Origin: Chitinophaga agrisoli
Lineage (GTDB): Bacteria > Bacteroidota > Bacteroidia > Chitinophagales > Chitinophagaceae
DNA length: 64,000 nucleotides
Assembly: GCF_008386695.1 (NCBI RefSeq)
Contig: NZ_VUOC01000001.1
Location: 1,090,347-1,154,346, forward strand
Reading direction: 5' to 3'
The position numbers and the translations under genes are program-made. Shown piece after piece: positions 52,528 through 60,810 of this stretch. Every line of letters starts with the position of its first letter. Positions within the stretch are counted from its first letter, which is position 1. Under the pieces are notes generated by a model. That model was not told the origin of the DNA and did not search any database. It saw only the letters and a program-made list of their open reading frames with translations.

Positions 52528-54105
52528 ATGCGATTATTTACACTCCTTATCACTTGTTCCCTCCTGAGCACAGCCGCCTTAGCGCAGCACGACGAGCAGA
52601 TAGTAACCCCCGCCGGTAAACCCTCGGTAGCTGCCCGTTTTGGGGAAGGCATTACAGCCAATGCCGTAAAACAACAATTATCTATCGTGGCCGGCGCCGG
52701 CATGCAGGGCCGCGAAACCGCCACGGAAGGTCAGCGCAAGGCCGCTGCCTATATTATATCCCAGTTCTCTAAAGTTGGTCTGCAACCCGGGGCCAATGGC
52801 AAATGGGAACAATATTTTTACCTGTACCAGGATACGCTGAGCACCGGCAGCATTGCCCTTAACGGCAAAACCTACCGCTTTGGACAGGACTACTACAGCG
52901 GTGTGCAGAACGGCGCTAACCAGGAGCTGAAATCCTCCAGGGTAGTATTTGCCGGTTATGGCATCAGCGATAAAGAATACGATAACTACGAAGGGCTGGA
53001 TGTAGACGGCGAGGTAGTAATGATCCTGCCTGGCGAGCCGCATGCAAACGACACCGCCTACCAGCTTACCGGCAACCGCCGCCCTTCTCCCTGGGGCGCG
53101 CTGAATAAAAAAATAGCAGAGGCCACCGCCCGTAAGGCCAAGGCCATCCTGGTGGTAACAGAAGGGGTGGAGCGGATAGAAAAGATCTCCGGTAACCGCC
53201 TGTTCCGCTCCGGTATCTATACCACCCCGCCCAAACAAGCGGAAACGCCTAATACCTACTATATCTCCGCTAATATGGCCGCTGCCCTGCTGGGTGTGAA
53301 GAGCCCGGAGGAGCTGTTTAAACCGGCCGCCGCAGACCGTTTAAAACCAACCGTGATCCGTAAGCCGGTACAGATCTCCTTTAAGAAAGGCCTCCGGGAA
53401 CTGCGTTCCAGCAACGTACTGGCCTACATGGAAGGCACGGATAAAAAAGACGAGATAGTATTTGTGACCGCGCACTATGACCATCTGGGCACGCAAGACA
53501 GTATGGTATACTATGGGGCAGACGATGACGGCTCCGGTACAGTAGCCGTGCTGGAAATAGCCGCCGCCTTTGCCCGCGCCAAAGAAGCAGGCCAGGGCCC
53601 GCGCCGCAGCATGGTGTTTATGACCGTATCCGGCGAGGAAAAAGGCCTGCTGGGCTCCAAGTATTACACGGAAAATCCTATCTATCCCCTGGATAAGACC
53701 GTAGTTGACCTGAACATAGACATGATTGGCCGTATAGACCCAATGCATGAAAAAGATACGAACTATGTATATGTTATTGGCGATGATAAGCTCAGCTCCG
53801 CGCTGCGCGGCATCAATGAAAAAGCCAATGCTACTTTTACAAAGTTCCACCTGGACTATAAATACAATGATCCGGAAGATCCCAACCGCTTCTACTATCG
53901 CTCAGATCACTACATGTTTGCCCGCAACAATATTCCTGTGATCTTTTATTTCAACGGCACGCATGAAGACTATCACCGCGTAACAGATACTGTTGAAAAG
54001 ATAGACTACTCCTTATTATCACGCCGGGCACAGCTGGTATTCTACACCGCCTGGGAAATAGCCAACCGGGAGGAGAAGCTGAAAGTAGACAGGCACGAGA
54101 AATAA
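52528..54105 (+). CDS. M28 family metallopeptidase with PA domain (secreted)
   Basis: The 525-residue protein has a signal peptide (MRLFTLLITCSLLSTAALA, cleaved before QHDEQ). A PA-like domain is inserted at about 120-260. The M28 zinc aminopeptidase core has metal ligands in VTAHYDHLG (His), GADDDGSGTVAVLE (Asp), SGEEKGLLGSKYY (Glu pair), NIDMIGRID (Asp) and GTHEDYHRVTDT (His). All five positions are intact, so it should cleave peptides or dipeptides in the periplasm or outside. It is a single gene; the palindrome at 54103 begins with its stop codon. Confidence 0.94.
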   Translation: MRLFTLLITCSLLSTAALAQHDEQIVTPAGKPSVAARFGEGITANAVKQQLSIVAGAGMQGRETATEGQRKAAAYIISQFSKVGLQPGANGKWEQYFYLYQDTLSTGSIALNGKTYRFGQDYYSGVQNGANQELKSSRVVFAGYGISDKEYDNYEGLDVDGEVVMILPGEPHANDTAYQLTGNRRPSPWGALNKKIAEATARKAKAILVVTEGVERIEKISGNRLFRSGIYTTPPKQAETPNTYYISANMAAALLGVKSPEELFKPAAADRLKPTVIRKPVQISFKKGLRELRSSNVLAYMEGTDKKDEIVFVTAHYDHLGTQDSMVYYGADDDGSGTVAVLEIAAAFARAKEAGQGPRRSMVFMTVSGEEKGLLGSKYYTENPIYPLDKTVVDLNIDMIGRIDPMHEKDTNYVYVIGDDKLSSALRGINEKANATFTKFHLDYKYNDPEDPNRFYYRSDHYMFARNNIPVIFYFNGTHEDYHRVTDTVEKIDYSLLSRRAQLVFYTAWEIANREEKLKVDRHEK

Positions 54106-54232
54106 TGTGCTGATGTGCTGATATGCTAATGTGCTAATGTCTGGATTGCGAGTGTGCTGATCTACAAATCACGGATGTAGATTAATGCATTCTTTCATCA
54201 GCACATTAGCATATCAGCACATTAGCACATTA
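54103..54232. repeat. Long palindrome of 8-bp ATGTGCTA-type words
   Basis: Each arm is 37 bp (54103-54139 and 54196-54232). The arms differ at two positions only, one of which still forms G-U. The left arm parses as ATGTGCTG, ATGTGCTG, ATATGCTA, ATGTGCTA, ATG. A nested stem ATCTACA/TGTAGAT lies in the loop. The arm includes the stop codon of the M28 gene. It is the clearest member of the family seen also at 21314 and 50829. Confidence 0.9.
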
Positions 54233-54630
54233 ACTTTATTCGTATAGTCACAAAAAAAATAGGTTATCCCCTTTTTTTTCAATAACTTAGTTATAATAGT
54301 TAAACATTAGACAAGGTTGGTATTCGTTATTTGTTTAATGTGAAAGAGAGTCATACAGGTAATACCATTATTATTTCAGGCAAGTAAAGCGGAAAACCCA
54401 AGTATCTATCGGATAGCTCCACCGGCTATCCGGCATCAACTGTGAATTATTTAGCAAGCGGTCTCAGAGTCATTATGTAGAATGCAAGCAATTGTGCCCC
54501 GCTATTGGTAACCAAAAAAATTACCGTCATGAAGTACAATTCCTGTAGAACGTATCCCCCATGCCGTTAGGAATGGTTATATCGCTATAGCATCAGGCGT
54601 AATGTATTGTATAATCCTAAAAAGTGAATT
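54233..54630. other. Long leader before the ECF sigma gene with hairpin CGGATAGC/GCTATCCG
   Basis: This 400-bp gap shows no ORF I can support. It contains a perfect 8-bp inverted repeat, CGGATAGC (54410-54417) and GCTATCCG (54425-54432), with loop TCCACCG and no T-run. The core is shared with the hairpin at 42318-42339. No exact TAnnTTTG element was found, so the sigma gene may use another sigma factor or be autoregulated. Confidence 0.4.
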
Positions 54631-55131
54631 ATGTCATCCACCGAATTCAACAATTTGTTAATGGGAAACGCTGATTTCCTAAGACCCTACGCAATTACAC
54701 TTACCAAGGATTCGGAATCTGCAAAAGACCTTTACCAGGAAACACTTTACCGCGCATTGGCAAACCGTGAAAAATACCTGGCCGGTACTAATATCCGGGC
54801 CTGGCTCTACACCATCATGCGCAATATCTTCATCAATAATTACCGGCGCGGCAACCGGCAATACCGGCTGCTGGATAACGCCATGGGCGAGTTCCTGCTG
54901 CATCACCAGCAGCCCGCCATTGGTAATTATGCAGAGAATGGCCTGCGGGTAAAGGATGTGCACATGGCTATCTATAATCTGCCCTCTATCTTTAAACAGC
55001 CCTTTCTTTTATATTACGAAGGGTATAAATATTATGAGATCGCCGTTATCCTCAACGAGCCCCTGGGCACCGTAAAAAGCCGCATTCACTTTGCCCGCAA
55101 AATGCTCAAGTCGCGGATCACGCGCTACTAG
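54631..55131 (+). CDS. ECF-type RNA polymerase sigma factor
   Basis: The 166-residue protein has sigma region 2 (LLMGNADFLRPYAITLTKD, DLYQETLYRALANREKY, RAWLYTIMRNIFINNYRR) and region 4 (LPSIFKQPFLLYYEGYKYYEIAVIL, GTVKSRIHFARKMLK), with no region 3. That is the extracytoplasmic-function layout. The GTNIRAWLY and PLGTVKSRIHFAR elements are those of a large Bacteroidota subgroup. No anti-sigma gene is adjacent. It has a long upstream gap and about 110 bp to the helicase gene. Confidence 0.93.
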   Translation: MSSTEFNNLLMGNADFLRPYAITLTKDSESAKDLYQETLYRALANREKYLAGTNIRAWLYTIMRNIFINNYRRGNRQYRLLDNAMGEFLLHHQQPAIGNYAENGLRVKDVHMAIYNLPSIFKQPFLLYYEGYKYYEIAVILNEPLGTVKSRIHFARKMLKSRITRY

Positions 55132-55173
55132 CAGCGGATTGCCCGCTGCAGAAAAAATGTGAGTAGCCAGTGG

Positions 55174-55224
55174 AAATTGTTAGTAACTACCGGCGATTAT
55201 ATTCGCGGCTCTTACTAACAATTT
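55174..55224. repeat. Perfect 13-bp inverted repeat with the -7 element in its loop
   Basis: AAATTGTTAGTAA (55174-55186) and TTACTAACAATTT (55212-55224) are exact complements separated by 25 bp. The loop holds TATATTCG. An imperfect version with the same -7 decamer TATATTCGCG lies upstream of gpsA (7778-7838). Confidence 0.85.
55198..55205 (+). promoter_or_regulatory. -7 promoter element TATATTCG (uvrD/pcrA)
   Basis: A TAnnTTCG element followed by CGGC, 37 nt before the ATG at 55243, sits in the loop of a perfect 13-bp inverted repeat. The first transcribed bases would include the right arm only. Confidence 0.5.
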
Positions 55225-55242
55225 AGCTATTTTTACACCCTG

Positions 55243-57594
55243 ATGAATCCAAATTACTTAGACGAACTGAATGAACGCCAACGTGAAGCGGTGTTGCAAA
55301 TCAAGGGCCCGCTCATGATCGTGGCAGGCGCCGGATCTGGTAAAACAAAAGTGCTGACCACCCGTATTGCGCACCTGATGCGTAATGGGGTAGACGCTTT
55401 TAATATACTGTCCCTCACCTTTACCAATAAGGCGGCCCGCGAAATGAAAGAGCGTGTGGAGAAGATCCTTGGCGGCAGCGAGGCCCGCAACCTCTACATA
55501 GGCACCTTCCACTCCGTTTTTGCCAGGTTGTTACGCGGCGAAGCGCATCGCCTGGGTTATCCTAACGACTTTACCATCTACGATACGGACGACGCCAAAA
55601 GCGTGATCAAGACCGTGCTCAATGAGCAGAACCTGGATGATAAACATTACAAGCCCAATTTCGTATACAACCGTATTTCCGCCGCCAAGAACAGCCTCAT
55701 GGGCCCGGCAGAATACCAGCACGACTATTATGTGCAGCAGGAAGACATGCGGGCCAACCGCCCCATGATAGGCAAGATCTACGAATTGTACGCCGCCCGC
55801 TGCTTTAAGAACGGCGCCATGGATTTTGACGATCTGCTGTTCAAATTCTATATACTGCTGAAACAGTTTCCGGAAGTGCTGCACAAATACCAGCACAAGT
55901 TCAAGTATATCATGATCGATGAGTACCAGGATACCAACCCGGCACAGTACGAGATCATCAAATTACTGGGCGCTGTGCATGAAAATATCTGCGTGGTGGG
56001 TGATGATGCCCAGAGTATCTACTCCTTCCGCGGCGCTACGATCCAGAACATCCTCCAGTTTGAAAAGGATTATGACGATGCCAAAGTGGTGAAACTGGAA
56101 CAGAACTACCGCAGTACCAAATCCATCCTGAACGTAGCCAACGAGGTGATTGCCCACAACAAAGGCCAGATAGAAAAAGCCCTGTGGACCAATAACATGG
56201 AGGGCGAAAAGATAAAGCTGGTACGCACCATGACGGATAACGAAGAGGGAAAATATGTAGCGGATATCATCGCAGAGCAAAAGCTGCGCAACCACTACGA
56301 TAACCGCGATTTTGTGATCCTGTACCGTACCAACGCCCAAAGCCGCTCTTTTGAAGAAAGCCTGCGCCGCAAAGCTATCCCCTACCGGATATTTGGCGGC
56401 GTATCCTTCTACCAGCGTAAGGAGATCAAGGACTTCCTGGCCTACCTGCGCATTACCATTAATACGCGTGACGAGGAAAGCCTGAAGCGTATTATCAACT
56501 ACCCGGTAAGGGGCATTGGTAAGACCACCATCGAAAAAGCGACCGTATTAAGCAATGAGCACAATATCACCCTCTGGGAAGTGCTGGAAAGAGGCCGTGA
56601 ATTTGGCTTTAAAGGCGGTACGCTGGAAGCGATAGAAGGCTTTATCACCATGATCCAAAGCTTTAAGGCCATCCTGGACAAACACAACGCTTATGATGTG
56701 GCCGTACAGGTAGGTAAAAGCACCAACCTGGTAAAAGAGCTGTTTAACGATAAAACTACCGAAGGCCTGGCCCGGTATGAGAATATACAGGAGTTGCTGA
56801 ACTCCATCAAAGAGTTTACAGAAACCCCTACGGAAGATGGCGAGCTGCTAGACAAGAGCCTGGGCTCCTACCTGCAGCAGATCACCCTGCTCACAGATGC
56901 GGACCAGGGCGGCGACGAGAACAGCGATGTAGTGAAACTGATGACCATCCACGCCGCCAAAGGCCTGGAATTTCCCGTGGTATTTTCCGTGGGCCTGGAA
57001 GAGAACCTGTTTCCCAGCACCCTTTCCATCAACACCCGCGAAGAGCTGGAAGAGGAAAGACGCCTGTTCTACGTGGCCATTACCCGTGCCAAAGCCCGCC
57101 TGTGGCTTACCTATGCCGGCAGCCGCTACCGCTTTGGCAGCCTGGTGCAGAATGAGCCCAGCCGGTTCCTGGAAGAAATGCCGGAACAGTTCATAGACCG
57201 TAGCTACGCCGGTGGCAACAACATACGCAGCCCGTTTAATTCAGGTGGCGGCCTGTGGAACAACGGCGGCAATAATATGTTTGACCGTAAAAAGGCGCCT
57301 ACCTCATCCGGTACGCCTGCTACCTCATCATCTTCGTCATCTTCGGCCTCCCGCCCGGCTCCCAAGCCTACGCCGCCGGCTGGTAACCATGTGCCCACAC
57401 CGGGTTTTGCCCCCGATGATCCGGCCCTGATGGAAGCCGGTATGGAGGTAGAGCACCAGAAGTTTGGCTTTGGCACCATCCTGAATATGGAAGGCGCTGC
57501 CAATAACCGTATTGCTACGGTAAACTTCCCCAAGGGCGGCGGCGAAAAGAAGATTATGCTTAATTATGCCCGCTTAATGATAGTGAAGAAATAG
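55243..57594 (+). CDS. UvrD/PcrA family 3'-5' DNA helicase
   Basis: The 783-residue superfamily 1 helicase has all motifs: Walker A IVAGAGSGKTKVLTTRIAHL near residue 26, LSLTFTNKAAREMKERV, IGTFHSVFARLL, DEYQDTNPAQYE, VGDDAQSIYSFRGA, LEQNYRSTKSI, MTIHAAKGLEFPVVFSVGLE and YVAITRAKARLWLTYAGSR. After it come a Ser/Pro-rich linker (about 690-725) and a PcrA-type C-terminal domain (MEVEHQKFGFGTILNME). It acts in nucleotide-excision and mismatch repair and in clearing proteins from DNA. UvrD versus PcrA cannot be decided from sequence alone, so no symbol is given. Confidence 0.96.
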   Translation: MNPNYLDELNERQREAVLQIKGPLMIVAGAGSGKTKVLTTRIAHLMRNGVDAFNILSLTFTNKAAREMKERVEKILGGSEARNLYIGTFHSVFARLLRGEAHRLGYPNDFTIYDTDDAKSVIKTVLNEQNLDDKHYKPNFVYNRISAAKNSLMGPAEYQHDYYVQQEDMRANRPMIGKIYELYAARCFKNGAMDFDDLLFKFYILLKQFPEVLHKYQHKFKYIMIDEYQDTNPAQYEIIKLLGAVHENICVVGDDAQSIYSFRGATIQNILQFEKDYDDAKVVKLEQNYRSTKSILNVANEVIAHNKGQIEKALWTNNMEGEKIKLVRTMTDNEEGKYVADIIAEQKLRNHYDNRDFVILYRTNAQSRSFEESLRRKAIPYRIFGGVSFYQRKEIKDFLAYLRITINTRDEESLKRIINYPVRGIGKTTIEKATVLSNEHNITLWEVLERGREFGFKGGTLEAIEGFITMIQSFKAILDKHNAYDVAVQVGKSTNLVKELFNDKTTEGLARYENIQELLNSIKEFTETPTEDGELLDKSLGSYLQQITLLTDADQGGDENSDVVKLMTIHAAKGLEFPVVFSVGLEENLFPSTLSINTREELEEERRLFYVAITRAKARLWLTYAGSRYRFGSLVQNEPSRFLEEMPEQFIDRSYAGGNNIRSPFNSGGGLWNNGGNNMFDRKKAPTSSGTPATSSSSSSSASRPAPKPTPPAGNHVPTPGFAPDDPALMEAGMEVEHQKFGFGTILNMEGAANNRIATVNFPKGGGEKKIMLNYARLMIVKK

Positions 57595-57597
57595 CTG

Positions 57598-57800
57598 TTA
57601 GGGCCGTAGCTTTTAGCTGTTAGCGTTATGCTGGGAGCTAAAAGCTACTCCCTAAAGGCTGATGGCTTAAGCTGATGCTGAAAGCTGGCGCCTGACGGCG
57701 GCCTGCAAAAAGGGCTACGTTAAAGGCTACGCTGCCAAGAGCTTAAGCTGTTCTTTACACCAGGCTACCGCCTAAAAAGTCCACCACTAAAAGCTTAAAA
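57598..57800. repeat. GCTAAnn-word palindrome between helicase and recX
   Basis: GTAGCTTTTAGCT (57606-57618) pairs perfectly with AGCTAAAAGCTAC (57636-57648), extended by TAGGG/CCCTA outside. The remaining sequence contains more GCTAAAn, GGCTACGn and AAGCTTAAn words in both orientations up to about 57800. No T-run follows the main hairpin. The same word family forms the murA-gmk gap. Confidence 0.75.
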
Positions 57801-57813
57801 AAAAGCTGTTTTC

Positions 57814-58275
57814 TTGTCTTCTGCCGATCTACAAAAACTCCGTCATTACTGCGCTTACCAGGAGCGCTGCCATAGCGAGGTACAGCAAAAGTGCCGGGAG
57901 CTGGGCCTGTACGGGCCGGCAGCAGATGAGGCTATTGCCGCCCTGATAGCAGATAATTTCCTGAACGAGGAACGTTTTGCCAAAGCCTTTGCCGGCGGCA
58001 AATTCCGCAGCAAACACTGGGGCCGCCGCAAAATAACGATGGAGCTGCAGCAAAGACAGCTCTCCTCCTATTGTATCAAAAAAGGGCTGCAGGAAATAGA
58101 CGAAACGGATTACAGGAACACCCTGCAACGCGAGGCGGCTAAGAAATTTGCCTCCCTGGAAGGGGAGCACCCCATCAAACAGCGCCAGAAAACCATGCAA
58201 TACCTCCTGCAAAAAGGCTTTGAGCCCGCCCTGATCCAGGACGCCCTTGAACAGATCGCAAATGACCCCTCCTAA
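57814..58275 (+). CDS. recX: RecX-like regulatory protein
   Basis: The 153-residue helical protein belongs to the RecX family that modulates RecA filaments. Typical elements are LRHYCAYQERCHSEVQQKC, DNFLNEERFAKAFAGGKFRSKHWGRRKI and the C-terminal KTMQYLLQKGFEPALIQDAL. An in-frame stop at 57796 leaves TTG at 57814 as the first usable start; no ATG is available before the conserved part. The leader is repeat-derived (GCTAAnn words). recA is not in the window. Confidence 0.88.
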   Translation: MSSADLQKLRHYCAYQERCHSEVQQKCRELGLYGPAADEAIAALIADNFLNEERFAKAFAGGKFRSKHWGRRKITMELQQRQLSSYCIKKGLQEIDETDYRNTLQREAAKKFASLEGEHPIKQRQKTMQYLLQKGFEPALIQDALEQIANDPS

Positions 58276-58429
58276 AACGCCCATTTTTTAAAAAGTTTTT
58301 AAGCCCGCAAAGCGTAAATTTGTCAACTACGTATTGTTGAAGGCGGATAGTCTGACCATATCATCACTATTCCCAACGCCTCAGGTGAACAAGAGCACGC
58401 AGCAGTCGTAAGCGCAATTATCTCAATTT

Positions 58430-59224
58430 ATGTCAGATCTGAAAGTAACACTTATCCAGTCACAGTTGTACTGGGAGGATATCGCCGCGAACCTGCGGAT
58501 GTTTGATGAAAAGATCAATGCTATTCCGGAACGCACGGAAGTGATCGTATTGCCGGAAATGTTCAGCACCGGCTTCAGCATGGAATCTGAAAAGCTGGCG
58601 GAAACCATGGACGGCAGCGCCGTACAGTGGATGAAGCAAAAGGCGGCAGAAAAGAACGTGATCATCACCGGTAGCCTTATCATCAAAGACGGCGATAATT
58701 ATCTGAACCGTCTTATCTGGATGCAGCCCAACGGCGTATACGGCGTCTACGACAAACGCCACCTGTTTGGTTATGCCGGCGAACATGAGCATTACCTGCC
58801 CGGCGATAAACGCCTGATTGCCCAGGTAAAAGGCTGGAAGATCAACCTCACCGTTTGTTACGACCTGCGTTTCCCCGTTTGGGCGCGTAATGCGTTTGTA
58901 CCGGAAACGGGCGCACCAGCTTATGATGTGCTCATTAACGTGGCCAACTGGCCGGAGCGTCGTAACGTGGCCTGGAAAACCCTGCTGCAGGCCCGTGCCA
59001 TCGAAAACCAATGTTATGTAATAGGCGTTAACAGGGTAGGCAATGATGGTAATGAGATCTACCACAGCGGCGATAGCAGTCTTATTGACGCCATGGGCGC
59101 CATTGTTTACCAGAAAGCGCACGATCAGGACACTTTCACTTATACGCTGCAGCGCAGCCATCTGGATGAGGTAAGGAGCAAACTGCCCTTCCTAAAGGAT
59201 GCAGATAAATTCCAGCTGTTTTGA
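58430..59224 (+). CDS. Nitrilase-superfamily amidohydrolase (omega-amidase/YafV-like)
   Basis: The 264-residue enzyme has the Glu-Lys-Cys catalytic triad of the carbon-nitrogen hydrolase superfamily: Glu in VIVLPEMFSTGFSM, Lys in VYDKRHLFGYAGE and Cys in LTVCYDLRFPVWARN. The HLFGYAGEHEHYLPG segment is characteristic of the YafV/omega-amidase branch, which deaminates alpha-ketoglutaramate or alpha-ketosuccinamate (metabolite repair). The stop overlaps the next gene by 4 bp. The preceding gap (58276-58429) shows no element I can name. Confidence 0.92.
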   Translation: MSDLKVTLIQSQLYWEDIAANLRMFDEKINAIPERTEVIVLPEMFSTGFSMESEKLAETMDGSAVQWMKQKAAEKNVIITGSLIIKDGDNYLNRLIWMQPNGVYGVYDKRHLFGYAGEHEHYLPGDKRLIAQVKGWKINLTVCYDLRFPVWARNAFVPETGAPAYDVLINVANWPERRNVAWKTLLQARAIENQCYVIGVNRVGNDGNEIYHSGDSSLIDAMGAIVYQKAHDQDTFTYTLQRSHLDEVRSKLPFLKDADKFQLF

Positions 59225-59604
59225 TTGCCGGCGTACACCATATCGCCATCATCTGCAGCAACTACGAGCGTAGTAAAGCTTTTTATACGCAGGTGCTGGG
59301 TATGCAGATAGTACGGGAGGTATACCGTGAAGAGCGGCAGTCCTGGAAACTGGACCTTGCCCTGGGCGATCAATATGTAATAGAGCTGTTCTCCTTCCCG
59401 GAGCCGCCGCCACGGCCCAGCCGTCCGGAGGCACAGGGGCTGCGCCACCTGGCTTTTACCGTGCCGGATGTAGATAAGGCGGTGCTACAATTGCAGGAGC
59501 GCGGTGTTATCACAGAGCCGGTACGTATTGATCCTTACACTGGTAAACGGTTCACCTTTTTCCAGGATCCGGATGGCCTGCCCTTAGAACTATACGAAAA
59601 TTAA
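59221..59604 (+). CDS. VOC family protein (glyoxalase-like)
   Basis: The 127-residue single-domain protein has paired beta-alpha-beta-beta-beta modules. Metal-ligand positions are visible as His in AGVHHIAIIC, Glu in DQYVIELFSF, His in GLRHLAFTVPD and Glu in GLPLELYEN, so it should bind a divalent metal. It resembles small SMU-type lactoylglutathione lyase-related proteins; the substrate is not known. It starts with TTG at 59221, overlapping the amidase stop by 4 bp (TTGA), and lies 9 bp before nagA. Confidence 0.88.
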   Translation: MIAGVHHIAIICSNYERSKAFYTQVLGMQIVREVYREERQSWKLDLALGDQYVIELFSFPEPPPRPSRPEAQGLRHLAFTVPDVDKAVLQLQERGVITEPVRIDPYTGKRFTFFQDPDGLPLELYEN

Positions 59605-59613
59605 ATAGCCAGC

Positions 59614-60717
59614 ATGTCAGTAGCTTACACCAATGCACGCATCTTTACAGGCGACCGTTTTCTGAGTGGCCAGGCCGTATTAACGGATCATGGCGTTATA
59701 CTGGGCGTATTGCCCATGTCAGAGATCCCGGCGGATACGGAGGTAATAGACCTGCAGGGTGCCACGCTGGCTCCGGCGCTTATTGATCTGCAGATCTATG
59801 GCGGCAACGGGCAACTATTCCCCTATAGTACAGATGTGGCATCGCTGGCAGCTACCTACGACTATTGTTATAGCGGCGGAGCAGCCCATTTTATGCCCAC
59901 CATACCCACCACCTCCTGGGAGGTGATGCTACGCTCCATCCAGGCCGTAAAAGAATACTGGAGCCAGGGCCGTAAAGGCGTATTAGGCCTGCACCTGGAA
60001 GGGCCTTTTATGAACCCGGAAAAGAAGGGCGCCCATTTAGAACATTACATCGTTACACCTACTGAAAAAGATATAGACCGGTTGCTGGAGCACGGCGAGG
60101 GCATTATTAAGATGATGACCCTGGCCCCGGAACGCTGCGATCCCAGGCTGGTAAAACGGCTGCAAAGCGCAGGTATACTCATCTCCGCCGGACATAGTAA
60201 TGCCAGCTATGAACAGGGATACGCCGCTTTTGAGAACGGTATTCCCGCTGCCACGCACCTGTTCAATGCCATGTCTGCCCTGCAAAGCCGGGCCCCGGGC
60301 ATGGTGGGCGCTATTTATGATCATGACCGCGTATGCGCCAGCGTGGTAGCAGATGGCATACATGTGGATTTTTCCTCCATCCGCATCAGCAAAAAGATCA
60401 TGGGCAACCGCCTGTACCTGATCACAGACGCCGTGGCGGAGTGCCGGGAGGGCGACTATATCTATATTTTTGAAAAAGACCGCTATGTGAATGCCCAGGG
60501 GACCCTGGCCGGCTCCTGCCTTACTATGATGCAGGCCGTGCGTAACTGCGTACAGCAGGTGGGTATACCCGTGGAAGAGGCCCTGCGTATGGGATCTGCC
60601 TACCCTGCCGCCCTGGCGGGTAAAGGCCATGAGCTGGGACGTATAGCCGCCGGTTACAAAGCCAGCATGGTGGCTTTTGACGCCAACCTGCAGGTGGTGC
60701 GTATGATCGGTGAATAA
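59614..60717 (+). CDS. nagA: N-acetylglucosamine-6-phosphate deacetylase
   Basis: The 367-residue amidohydrolase removes the acetyl group from GlcNAc-6-phosphate in amino-sugar recycling. Motifs are LAPALIDLQIYGGNG (the NagA variant that lacks the HxH metal pair), GLHLEGPFMNPEKKGAH (Glu ligand), ISAGHSNASYEQG and ATHLFNAMSAL (His ligands), and LITDAVAECR (catalytic Asp). Length is normal. nagB is not adjacent; the gene is instead grouped with the amidase and VOC genes. A new promoter element follows at 60769. Confidence 0.94.
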   Translation: MSVAYTNARIFTGDRFLSGQAVLTDHGVILGVLPMSEIPADTEVIDLQGATLAPALIDLQIYGGNGQLFPYSTDVASLAATYDYCYSGGAAHFMPTIPTTSWEVMLRSIQAVKEYWSQGRKGVLGLHLEGPFMNPEKKGAHLEHYIVTPTEKDIDRLLEHGEGIIKMMTLAPERCDPRLVKRLQSAGILISAGHSNASYEQGYAAFENGIPAATHLFNAMSALQSRAPGMVGAIYDHDRVCASVVADGIHVDFSSIRISKKIMGNRLYLITDAVAECREGDYIYIFEKDRYVNAQGTLAGSCLTMMQAVRNCVQQVGIPVEEALRMGSAYPAALAGKGHELGRIAAGYKASMVAFDANLQVVRMIGE

Positions 60718-60768
60718 GGGCTGTGCCGGCCTTAGGAAATATGTGTGATAATCGTATTTCGTTTTAAG

Positions 60769-60776
60769 TAACTTCG
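60769..60776 (+). promoter_or_regulatory. -7 promoter element TAACTTCG (GT39 gene)
   Basis: A TAnnTTCG match followed by CGCT lies 34 nt before the ATG at 60811. The extended form TAnnTTYGCG recurs at gpsA, uvrD, trmB and the sigma-54 regulator. Confidence 0.45.
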
Positions 60777-60810
60777 CGCTTAACAATTTCTTAATCTGGC
60801 AAGGTTCAGT

